From positions 312,001-372,000 of the forward strand of contig CAIIXF020000010.1 in NCBI GenBank assembly GCA_903813345.2: a stretch of 60,000 bases of DNA, in the 5' to 3' direction. Position numbers and translations under genes: made by a program. Below, one piece after another: positions 50,287 through 60,000 of the stretch (within the stretch, counting starts at the first letter, position 1; each line of letters begins with the position of its first letter). The notes beneath the pieces are model-generated. The model was not told the origin of the DNA, ran no database searches, and saw nothing but the letters and a program-made list of their open reading frames with translations. This stretch comes from Owenia fusiformis (lineage: Eukaryota > Annelida > Polychaeta > Sabellida > Oweniidae).

Positions 50287-53200
50287 GTGGAGTCAATTAA
50301 GGCAATAAAACCTTAGAATTGCACATGCTATATATAGCACCATTTTTTGACATAAGAATCACTACTACATATATTTTTGATATCTAACGAAGTGGTGTTG
50401 AAAAGTGGCCCCATTTGATAATAACAGGCCTTGAAAATTTTAGGCATTTACATTGAGCCCTATGTTAATTTATCAATCTTCAAAAGATCCCCTGCAGTAC
50501 AGTTTTAGAGTAATAAAGTCCATATTCCCAGGATATGTTACAATAACATGATTATCTTCAAAATAAGAAGGGTTAAATTTTTTCTTTTACCTAGTTCCAA
50601 AGATATTTGCGTTTGAGTTTTGGAAATTCCCCATTGGCTGCCATTATAAATGGCTAACAATATGGCTTTACTAAAGTGTCCTTTTCTCAAAAATTCCACG
50701 GTGAAATTTTCTAATATTACAGATTTCTATAGTTAATATATTGATTTTAAAAAAATCAAACAGGTACATCTCTGAAAATTTCTTATTTTTGATATATTTA
50801 GCCGTTAAAAACTATAAAAGACCTATATTGAGCCCTATGTTAATTTATCAATTTCCAAAAGACCCCGTGCAGAACAGTTTTAAAGTAATAATGCCAATTC
50901 TCCTACTATGTTGCAATAACATGATTATCTTCAAAATAAGAGGGGCAAATTGTTTTCTTTTACCTAGTTCCAAAGATATTTGCATTTGAATATTGGAAAT
51001 TCCCCATTGGCTGCCATTATAAAAGGCTATCAATATGGCCTTACTAAAGTGCCCTTTTCTCAAAAAGTCCACGGTGGAAATTTCTAATATTGTAGATTTC
51101 TATAGTTAATGTATTGATTTAGTAAAAATCAAACAGGAACATTTCTGAATTTTTTTATTTTTTATATATTTAGCCGTTAAAAACTATAAAAACCTATATT
51201 GAACCCCATGTTAATTTATCAATCTTTCAAAGACCCTGTGCAGAATAGATTTAGACTAATAATGCCCATTCTCCTACTTTGTTACAATAACATGATTATC
51301 TTCAAAATAGGAAGGGCTAAATTTTTTTCTTTTACCTAGTTCCAAAGATATTTGCGATTGAATTTTTGAAAATCCCTATTGGTTGCCATTATAAACCGCT
51401 ATCAATATGGTAGAGTGTCTTCTCAAAGAATCCACTAACGAATTTTCTAATATTGTAGATTTCTATAGTTAATATATTGTTTTTTTTAAATCGAACAGCT
51501 ACTTTTCTGAAAATTTCTTAATTTTGAAAATCCCTATTGGTTGCAATTATAAACCGCTATCAATATGGTTTTACTATAACAGAGTGTCTTCTCATAGAAT
51601 CCACTATGGAATTTTCTAATATTGTAGATATCTATAGTTAATATATATTTTCTTTTTAAATCAAACAGCTACTTTTCTAAAAATATTTTAAAAATATTTC
51701 GCCATTAAGTTGAAGATTGATTTAACATGGCGCATAATATAGGTTTTTATAGTTAATAACGGCTAATTATATAAATAAAAGTAAAACAATTCAGAAATCT
51801 GCCTGCTTTTAAAAAAATCAATAGAAATGTACAATATTAGAAAATTCCATAGTGGACTTTTTGAGAAAAGACACTTTAGTTAAGCCACATTGATACCGTT
51901 TATAATGGCAGCTAATGGGGTTTTTCCAAAATGCAAACATCAATATCTTTGGAAATAGGTCAAAGAAAAAATTTAATCCCTCATATTTTGAAGATAATCG
52001 TGTTATTGTAACATCCTAGGAATAAGTGCTTCATCGCTTTTGAACTGCTCTGTAGGGGGGCTTTTGAAGATTGATAAACTAACATGGGGCCCAATATGTT
52101 TTTTAAAGTTTTTAACGGCTAGATATATTTAAAATAAGAAATTTTCAGAAATGTACCTGTTTGATTTTTTTTAGATTAATATATTAACTATAGAAATGTA
52201 CAATATTAAAAATTCCATAGTGGACGTTTCGAGAAAAGGAGACTTCAGTAAAGCCATAATGATAGCAGTTTATAATGGCACCCAATGGGGATTTCCAATA
52301 TTTCAACGCCAATATCTTTGGAACTAAGTAAAAGAAAAACGTTATCCCTTCTTGTTTTGGATAAAATCATGTTATTGCAACATCCTTGGAATATGGCTTC
52401 ATCACTTTTGAACTGCTCTACAGGGGGAGTTTTTAACAGCTGAATATATTAAAAATATGAATTTATCAGAAATGTGCCCGTTTGATTTTTTTAAATCAAT
52501 ATATATATATATTAACTCTACTATTATATAGAAGTATACAATACTAGAAAATTCCCCAATGGGGAATTTCGAAAATTCAAAAGCAAATATCTTTGGAACT
52601 AGGTAAAAGAAAAGAATCATCTCTTCTTATTTTGAAGATAATAGTGTTATTGTTATATCCTAGGAGTATGGCCCTTATCACGTTTAAACTGTTCTGCAAG
52701 GGGCCTTTTGAAGATTGATAAATTATCATGGGGCTCAATATAGATTTTTATAGTTTTTAACGGCTAAATATATCAAAAATAAGAAATTTTCAGAAATGTA
52801 CCTGTTTGATTTTTTTTAAATCAATATATTAACTATACAAATCTGCAATATTAGAAAATTTCTCAGTGGACTTTTTGAGAAATGACACTTTAGTAAACCC
52901 ATATTGATAGCCGTTTATAATGGCAGCCAATGGAGAATTTTCAAAATTCAAACGCAAATATCTTTGGAACTAGGTAAAAGAAAAAGTTTAACCCTTCTTA
53001 TTTTGAAGATAATCATGTTATTGTAACATAGTAGGAGAATGGGCATTATTAGTCTAAAACTATTCTGCACAGGGTCTTTGAAATATTGATAAATTAACAT
53101 GGGGTTCAATATAGGTTTTTATAGTTTTTAACGGCTAAATATATAAAAAACAAGAAATTTTCAGAAATGTACCTGTTTGATTTCTTTAAAATCAATTTAT

Positions 53201-53643
53201 TAACTATAGAAATCTGCGATATTAGAAAATTTCACCGTAGAAATTTTGAGAAAAGGACACTTAAGTAAAGCCATATTGATAGCCATTTATAATGGCAGCC
53301 AATGGGGAATTTCCAAAATTCAAACTCAAATATCTTTGGAACTAGGTAAAAGAAAAAATTTAACCCTTCTTATTTTGAAGATAATCATGCTATTGTAACA
53401 TCCTGGGAATATGGGCTAGCTTTATTTCTCTAAAACTGTACTGCAGGGGATCTTTTGAAGATTGATAAATTAACATGGGGCTCAATGTAAATGTCCAAAA
53501 TTTTCAAGGCCTGTTATAATCAAATGGGGCCACTTTTCAACACCACTTCGTTAGATATCAAAAATATATGTATTAGTGATACTTATGTCAAAAAATGATG
53601 CTATATATATAGCATGTGCAATTGAACACTTATCTGACTCCAC
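50287..53643. mobile_element. 3.36-kb fold-back element made of 373-bp tandem units
   Basis: Ends GTGGAGTCA and TGACTCCAC are flanked by TA on both sides. The left arm (to about 51700) has units starting at CTAGTTCCAAAGATATTTGC every 372-373 bp (50591, 50964, 51336). The right arm carries the reverse-complement units (51952, 52321, 52596, 52967, 53339). Outermost arms pair closely: GAAGTGGTGTTGAAAAGTGG at about 50390 against CCACTTTTCAACACCACTTC near 53530. No ORF of note, so it is non-autonomous if it is a transposon. Confidence 0.9.
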
Positions 53644-53696
53644 TATAACCTAATGTGACATTCATAAATAATGTTTATCTTTTGTAAGTATTAGGT

Positions 53697-53712
53697 CGCC
53701 CTGATAAGGGCC
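53697..53712 (-). promoter_or_regulatory. Histone mRNA 3' stem-loop
   Basis: GGCCCTTATCAGGGCG, 32 nt after the H1 stop codon, fits the replication-dependent histone stem-loop (GGYYCTTYTCAGRRCC) with the last base pair lost (G for C) and A in the loop. In working genes SLBP and U7 snRNP use it for 3' end formation. Flanking CCAAC matches the usual A/C-rich lead. Confidence 0.85.
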
Positions 53713-53744
53713 GTTGGTTTCTAATCTAACTGTTGTGATTCAGT

Positions 53745-54115
53745 TCATTTCTTTGCTGATCTCTTGGCGGTTTTCTTGGCAGTGGGTTTCTTGGCAGCCT
53801 TCTTGGCAGCGGGTTTTTTAGCTTCTGGTTTCTTGGCTGCTGGCTTTTTAGCTGCTGGTTTCTTTGCTGCCGGTTTTCTAGCCTTAGCTGCAGGTTTCTT
53901 TGCTTTTTTAGCTGCTGTTTTTTGGCTGCTGGCTTTTTAGCTGCTGGTTTCTTTGCTGCCGGTTTCTTAGCTTTAGCTTCAGGTTTCTTTGCTTTTTTAG
54001 CTGCTGGTTTTTTAGCCGCCGGTTTTCTAGCTTTAGCTGCAGGTTTCTTTGCTTTTTTAGCTTTTGTTTTTTTAGTGGCTGGCTTCTTGGCAGTTTTTTC
54101 GCTGCAGGCTTCTAT
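53745..54115 (-). pseudogene. Histone H1 C-terminal tail fragment
   Basis: The - strand encodes a Lys/Ala/Pro tail (repeats of AAKKPAAKKPAAKKAKKP) ending KKTAKRSAKK and TGA. This is the linker-DNA-binding tail of histone H1. Frame breaks lie near 53917 (one C missing) and 54093 (A run). No globular winged-helix domain or start codon lies upstream, where the sequence changes abruptly after 54120. The stem-loop downstream shows descent from a genomic replication-dependent H1 gene, not a polyadenylated retrocopy. Confidence 0.85.
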
Positions 54116-54119
54116 CTAG

Positions 54120-54876
54120 GGCGCTTTATACTGCTTTACGCGGACGTCGGAGAACGGTGTACTGTATTATTGCCAAGTAACAATTTAATATGGATTCTCC
54201 TAACAAATATGTTTTTCTTATCCATTTTTAAATGTAATATTGTAGTATGAATAATATGTTTCGATTACTGTTTGATACTTATATCGAAAGCTAATATGTT
54301 AAAGTTCCTTTATACCAATCCAATTTTCGAAAGTGAATTACGAAAATTGAAGATAATTGTTAAATGAGTCTTAATTGGAACTTAATATAATTTTTAATAA
54401 TTCAAATACTAGTTGTAGTTGATGCATTTTGTACATTCCTTTGCATAGGGAAACACATGATCTCCACTCGAGAAGGAATCGTTAAAATAGGAGAGGAAAA
54501 TAAAACAATTTGCGAGGCAAACTAGAAAGATTATTTTCTCTGAAATCACGAGGCAATTATCTCACCTATCTTTACTACAAGCACATTGAAATGAATCAGT
54601 TTGGCCAGCCGCCATTTTCCCGCTCTGGACTACTTCAGCTTGATAAGGTATTCATAATCAAATGTACATGTACGGTACAAACCCAGTGCATGCAAAAACT
54701 CCTACTCCTACTCGCCCCCTCCCTCTTCCCATCCAACGTAGAAAATGTCACGTTACTTCCTCGCACATGACATCGCGATAATGCGTTTGACAATTTTATT
54801 GAATTCTATCAATAATATGATGAAAATGATGAAAAGAGATGTGCTAGTAAAAATAAACAGATAAAGGTACGACGCC
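54120..54876. other. Intergenic, nothing recognised
   Basis: Upstream (- strand) of the H1 fragment; no H1 globular domain found. Short + strand frames have no support. Confidence 0.4.
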
Positions 54877-55626
54877 ATGGTGCCAGTAGTTCACTGATTT
54901 TTTTCAACAAAATCGGATAACATTAAAACTGGTCCGTCAGCCATTCTTTCCGTCTCATTGGATTACATTGTGGGCGACGCCCACTTTTCAATGGAAAACA
55001 TTATTTTGCACTTTTGCCGGAATTGATTGGAAAATGTTTTCCTGTTACAAGCATTTGGATATACATCAAACAATTTCAATCGATGCAAACTAGATTGTTC
55101 TAGCACTTTTTGTCGCTGAGATATTGCCAGTCTACTAACTTTAGTCTACTGGGGGAGGGGGTCAAAAATAAAAATTGATTTCCGCCACTTTTATTCTTAA
55201 AACATGTTTTATTAGATTTGCAAGGGGATATTTTGTTATTTTATGATAAAAAATTTCCAAAATATTCAAATTGTTTTTGACAGAAAAGAAAAACATTTGT
55301 GAATTTAAATGCCCAATATATGCATTTTTTTTATTTATTTGACCCCTGGACAAGTAGATCTGCAATATCTTTGCAATAAAAAGTGCTAGAACAGTCTAGT
55401 TTACATCAATTGAAAGTGTTTTGATGTATTCTCAAATGCTTAAATCTGAAAAATGGTTCTAACCATTTCCGGTAAATGAGCAGCAAAGAAGTGCGAAACA
55501 TTGTTTTCCATTGAAAAATGGGCGTCGCCCACAATGTAATTCAATGGGACGGAAAGAATGGCCTACGGACCAGTTTTAATATAATCCGATTTTGTTGAAA
55601 AAAAATCAGTGAACTACCAGCACCAT
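54877..55626. mobile_element. 750-bp fold-back element
   Basis: Left end ATGGTGCCAGTAGTTCACTG, right end CAGTGAACTACCAGCACCAT. Arms extend about 250 bp, including GTGGGCGACGCCCAC near 54972 and GTGGGCGTCGCCC-type sequence near 55520. The centre is AT-rich with no ORF. Confidence 0.87.
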
Positions 55627-56134
55627 TTGTAACCCCGTGTTAAAGGGCCGTTGTAATCCGAGTTAGTAGACTGAAGGGATATACAAAATATACGAAATAT
55701 AATAGAAACCGTGGAATATCTGAGAATGTCTTTATACAGCATTTATAGTTACACCTTCTATTCAGAATGAGTATAAGAAGTCATTTATATTCTATGAATT
55801 GTTTTGCATAAGATATATTACCTATTCATTACAACGATACCTTCCAATACCATGGATCAAGGCCATGACTTTTTAATCCATTTAGCGACCTGTAATATTT
55901 GCCACAGGAGAAACCTTGTTCAATGTTCTTTAATTCAACAAGGAATTATATAAAGGATTTAATAAAACCCCAAAGAGACACATGTGTCCTGAGTTTTGTG
56001 CTTTAGGCATGATGTTTGAGATACGTTAAACATTGAAACATTGTTCATGCTCGTGTTGTAAATAGCTACGAACAATACCGTTCAAGGTGGCCTCCAGACA
56101 TGACGCCCATATTTTATGGCATGTTTTGTACAGG
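55627..56134. other. Intergenic, with a fragment of the short MITE
   Basis: ACCTTGTTCAATGTTCTTT at 55914-55932 matches the interior of the MITE at 16053-16268. The MITE's end reappears at 57665-57694, after the next element. The rest is unremarkable. Confidence 0.5.
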
Positions 56135-57546
56135 TACGTTCACACCAACAGCGCTTTGATGGCGCTTTAAAGCGGCTTGTAAAGCGGCACCAAAGCGTAA
56201 CAAAGCTTGATTAAAGCGTCGGGATCGTAATAGGTCGTAGATAAGCTCGGGAGTAAAGCGGGATATTCGGCAAGAGCGCTAAAAATTTTAAACTGTTTAA
56301 GTGTTCGCACCAACGGCGCTTTGATGGCGCTTTAAAGCAGCTTGTAAAGCGGCACCAAAGCGTAACAAAGCTTGATTAAAGCGTCGGGGTCGTAATAGGT
56401 CGTAGAAAAGTTCGGAGTAAAGCGGGATATTCGGCAAGAGCGCCAAAAAATTTTAAACTGTTTAAACATTTTGGGCGTTCTGTTACGAATTGATTAAAGC
56501 GCCGAGAGCGTATCAAAGCTTAAAAAACCGTAACAAAGCTCAGCAAAGCTTGACCCAAAGCGTAGGAAAGCTTAACAGAGCTTGGTTCAAAGCGTGGACC
56601 CCAGTCTCTTCATGGTCTGTTACCACTTTACACGCTTCGTTAAGATGTCTCAGGATTTGTTACGATCTGGCATGAAGATCTGACACGAGGTCAGACGCTT
56701 TCATCAATATCTGACACTCTTTGTTACGCTTTCATGAAGGACTCTCAAGCTTTCCAACAAATTGAGACGCTTACATCAAGAATCGAAACGCTTTGTTATG
56801 CTTTGTTACGCTTGACAAGCTTTCTCATGCTCTCTCACGCTATTTCACGCCGTGCGTCAAACGTCATGTCTTATTCAGATAGGTCATGCTCTGGTCCATC
56901 TGGAATTTATGGATCTTGTTGTTCTGCCATCGTGTTCTCGAGTCAAAGATGCAATGGTTTTATGGATCTACTGCATCTTTATATAGTCATTGGATCAAAA
57001 GCGGAATGAAATCGGCGATCTCGCCATTTTCCAATGCGTGACAGAGCTTAACAGAGCGTAACAATGCACAACAGAGCTTGGCAATCGTATCAGAGCCTGA
57101 TTTAAAGCGTCATAATCGCATCCAAGCGTAATAATGCTTATCAAAGCGTGATTTCAAGCGTAACAAAGCCTGATCAAAGCGGGATCAAAGCGTGAGGAAC
57201 CTATTAGAGCTCTGTTAAGCTTTCCTACGCTTTGGATCAAGCTTTTTTGAGCTTTGTTACGGTTTGTTGGGCTTTGATACGCTCTCGGTGCTTTAATCAA
57301 TTCGTAACAGAGCGCCCAAAATTTTTAAAAAGTTTCAAATTTTTTGGCGCTCTTGCCGAATAACCCGCTTTACTCTGAGCTTTTTTACGACCTATTACGA
57401 CCCCGACGCTTTAATCAAGCTTTGTTACGCTTTACAAGCCGCTTTAAAGCGCCATCAAAGCGCCGTTGGTATGAAGAAAAATGACAAAAATGACGGCGCT
57501 TTGCTCGCCGATTTAAAGCGTGGCATTCGCCGTTGGTGTGAACGTA
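56135..57546. mobile_element. 1.4-kb fold-back element rich in AAAGCG/AAGCTT motifs
   Basis: Ends TACGTTCACACCAACAGCG and CGCCGTTGGTGTGAACGTA. The left arm holds a ~160-bp tandem duplication (CACCAACRGCGCTTTGATGG at 56143 and 56306). Dozens of variants of AACAAAGCTTGATYAAAGCG fill the interior in both orientations. The arms pair across most of the length. Open frames here are by-products of the repeats. Confidence 0.87.
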
Positions 57547-57855
57547 GCTTAAAGTAGCCATGAAACCGTGACCACTAAAGATCGACCATAGAAGTTTAGT
57601 AGAATAACAATAAATTGGACAAGGCTTAATTGTGCTAGATATGACACTTAGCCCATTTAGGATCCCTGAGTTATTAAGATTTGTTTGGGTTACCTTTTCT
57701 GGCTCACCCAGTGAAATTGCTTTTCCGCATCACGAGTTATAATTCTGAACGCGACATGGTGTGTTTGGAATGAGGCCAGTGCACAACAGCCAACTTTGAA
57801 CAAAATTGTCAAGTTAATAATTTGAACATTGAACAGTTATTTGTCCTATTTTCAG
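57547..57855. other. Upstream of Rab GDI exon
   Basis: Contains the MITE end TTGTTTGGGTTACC at 57681-57694. It probably holds an intron of the GDI 5' UTR, because TTTTCAG at 57849-57855 looks like a 3' splice site. No promoter motif can be supported. Confidence 0.45.
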
Positions 57856-57882
57856 CTTTGGTTGATAATCTGAGGTAGAAAC

Positions 57883-57927
57883 ATGGATGAAGAATATGAT
57901 GTTATCGTATTAGGAACTGGATTGAAG
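57883..57927 (+). CDS. GDI: Rab GDP-dissociation inhibitor, first coding exon
   Basis: 45 nt encode MDEEYDVIVLGTGLK followed by a GTATGG donor. This is the conserved N-terminus of Rab GDI: its beta strand and glycine-rich turn correspond to the dinucleotide-binding motif of the FAD-enzyme-like fold, and in other animals and plants it continues LKECILSG. GDI extracts prenylated GDP-bound Rab proteins from membranes and delivers them to donor compartments. An AG at 57854-57855 suggests that this exon includes 27 nt of 5' UTR after an upstream non-coding exon. The remaining exons lie beyond the window. Whether it is GDI1- or GDI2-like cannot be told from 15 residues. Confidence 0.85.
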
Positions 57928-58183
57928 GTATGGATTGTATACATGTAGAGGTAATTAAACTGTTACGATTGGTAAGTCTTCGATACGATAAAATGTTAAC
58001 TTGTACATACTGTAATGTGTTTGTGACGGTCTTATTTTATGATAAGTCATACATCGGGGACACGGCCTGTGCAAGGAGTTTAGTGTTTCATAATGACCGT
58101 CGCTAAACAATTACCAATCTTAGATGGCATACATCTATGTGTGATATATCATATGAAAGCTCGTAGACGAAAATATTGCTGGT

Positions 58184-59550
58184 CGATTGCATGCCATAGA
58201 TAATTAGCACATTTTGTAGTGATATGTAGCAAGTTGTAAATGTTGCTGTTCGATTGCATGCCAAAGATCTAATTAGCACCTTTTGTAGTGATATGAAGCA
58301 AGTTGTAAACGTTGCTGATCGATCGCATGCCAAAAATCTAATTGTAACTTTTGTAGTGATATGTAGCTAGTTGTAAATGTTGCTGTTCGATTGCATGCCA
58401 AAGATCAAATTGGCACCTTTTGTAGTGATATGTAGCAAGCTGTAAATGATGCTGTTTGATTGCATGCCTAAGATCAAGTTGGCACCTTTTGTAGTGATAT
58501 GGAGCAAGTTGTAAATGTTGCTGTTCGATTTCATGCCAAAGATAAATAGGCACCTTTTGTAGTGATATGTAGCTAGTTGTAAATGTTGCTGTTCGATTGA
58601 ATGCCATAGATCTAATTGGTACCTTTTGTAGTGATATGTAGCTAGTTGTAAATGTTGCTGTTCGATTGCATGCCAAAGATCTAATTAGCACCTTTTGTAG
58701 TGATATGTAGCAAGTTGTAAATGTTGCTGATCGATCGCATGCCAAAGATCTAATTGGTACCTTTTGTAGTGATATGTAGCAAGCTGTAAATGATGCTGTT
58801 TGATTGCAAGCCAAAGATCAAGTTGGCACCTTTTGTAGTGATATGGAGCAAATTGTAAATGTTGCTGTTCGATTGCATGCCAAAGATCAAATTGGCACCT
58901 TTTGTAGTGATATGTAGCAAGTTGTAAATGTTGCTGTTCGATTGCATGCCATAGATGTAATTGGCACCTTTTGTAGTGATATGTAGCAAGTTGTAAATGT
59001 TGCTGTTCGATTGCATGCCATAGATCAAATTGGCACCTATTGTAGTGATATGTAACTAGTTGTAAATGTTGCTGTTCGATTGCATGCCAAAGATAAATAG
59101 GCACCTTTTGTAGTGATATGTAGCTAGTTGTAAATGTTGCTGTTCGATTGCATGCCATAGATGTAATTGGCACCTTTTGTAGTGATATGTAGCAAGTTGT
59201 AAATGTTGCTGTTCGATTGCATGCCATAGATGTAATTGGCACCTTTTGTAGTGATATGTAGCAAGTTGTAAATGTTGCTGTTCGATTGCATGCCATAGAT
59301 GTAATTGGCACCTTTTGTAGTGATATGTAGCAAGTTGTAAATGTTGCTGTTCGATTGCATGCCATAGATGTAATTGGCACCTTTTGTAGTGATATGTAGC
59401 AAGTTGTAAATGTTGCTGTTGGATTGCATGCCATAGATGTAATTGGCACCTTTTGTAGTGATATGTAGCAAGTTGTAAATGTTGCTGTTGGATTGCATGC
59501 CATAGATGTAATTGGCACCTTTTGTAGTGATATGTAGCTAGTTGTAACGG
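58184..59550. repeat. 69-bp satellite array (about 20 copies) in GDI intron 1
   Basis: Units around TTTTGTAGTGATATGTAGCA, then TTGTAAATGTTGCTGTTCGA, then TTGCATGCCA. Copies from about 59100 to 59520 are almost identical, while those at 58184-58700 differ more and some are a few bases short. At 69 bp (three times 23) the - strand stays open in two frames across many units by arithmetic alone. Confidence 0.92.
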
Positions 59551-60000
59551 CTGCTGAGCTAAATCAAAGTTGCTATTTCTCTTTGTATTCTAAATCAGCA
59601 TAAAATCTGATAATTATCACCACGTGAATACGACTCGTGTTTCATACACAAAAATTATGGTACAAATCGTCTTTTGGTTTTAAGTCGTCGTGACTCGTCT
59701 CTACGATCATTAAGCATATAATAGGGTATAATAGGGTGTATATTCACTACAAATTGCGGCCATAACTGATTTAGCGATCGCGAATTGGGGTAATGGTGAC
59801 TACCAAATATAAGTTCATAAATCGTATTCCCAATGATCAATAAGGCTCATAGATGATCAATTAGTCCAAAATTAGTAAGCTTCATTATGCTATATAGAAT
59901 ATTGGGTCATGTAATCTTGTATTGGTCAAATAAAATCATCTTTATTTTGAAAGAAATGTGATTCATTTTCATATTTGAAAGTCCAAATCCTTATATCAGC
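59551..60000. other. GDI intron 1 continued, nothing recognised
   Basis: AT-rich sequence without supported features to the window end. Confidence 0.4.

Noticed and set aside
53922-54119. + strand ORF rich in Ala/Gly/Phe
   Set aside because: Complement of the histone H1 Lys/Ala tail. The - strand reading with its stop and stem-loop is the real one.
58338-59518. Long - strand ORFs with 23-residue repeats
   Set aside because: They arise from the 69-bp satellite, where unit length is a multiple of three. Two frames are open at once, which argues against coding.

Overview
The window is animal nuclear DNA. Its genes have GT-AG introns, it carries a non-LTR retrotransposon and a histone 3' stem-loop, and it is AT-rich and dense in inverted-repeat elements and minisatellites. 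The repeat landscape looks like a marine invertebrate, perhaps a mollusc or another lophotrochozoan. That placement is an inference only.

Layout. (1) 1-5737, + strand: an almost complete LINE. ORF1 is split by one frameshift and overlaps a full-length ORF2 (APE endonuclease, reverse transcriptase, terminal zinc knuckle). It ends in an (AAT)n tail. (2) 6608-28019, - strand, probably reaching 35230: one long gene for a secreted, modular, cysteine-rich protein. I traced 27 exons by splice sites, reading phase and cysteine spacing, plus a doubtful signal-peptide exon. From exon 5 onward two exon types alternate: A, about 45 codons, and B, about 52 codons. Each carries 8 cysteines, and every one of these exons is phase 0-0. 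Four exons were recently duplicated as a 1,555-bp block. In two other exons only one splice-site end has been tandemly copied. I estimate about 1,390 residues. The function is unknown. (3) 28020-37263: introns and intergenic DNA with minisatellites, a poly(A)-tailed retroelement 3' end and two copies of a MITE. (4) 37264-44498, - strand: five exon pieces of a TatD-family metal-dependent DNase. One piece has a one-base frame break, and the ECGLD exon runs into a stop codon next to an 18-bp inverted repeat, so this copy is probably broken. (5) 44500-57550: mostly repeats. They include a 3.36-kb fold-back element made of 373-bp tandem units, a truncated histone H1 tail with its own 3' stem-loop, a LINE RT fragment, a tRNA-like sequence and further fold-back elements. 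(6) 57883 onward, + strand: the first coding exon of Rab GDP-dissociation inhibitor. Its first intron holds a 69-bp satellite array of about 20 copies.

The genes share no pathway. The most distinctive features are the alternating two-exon Cys module gene and the number of fold-back elements with large inverted arms, several of them built from tandem subunits.
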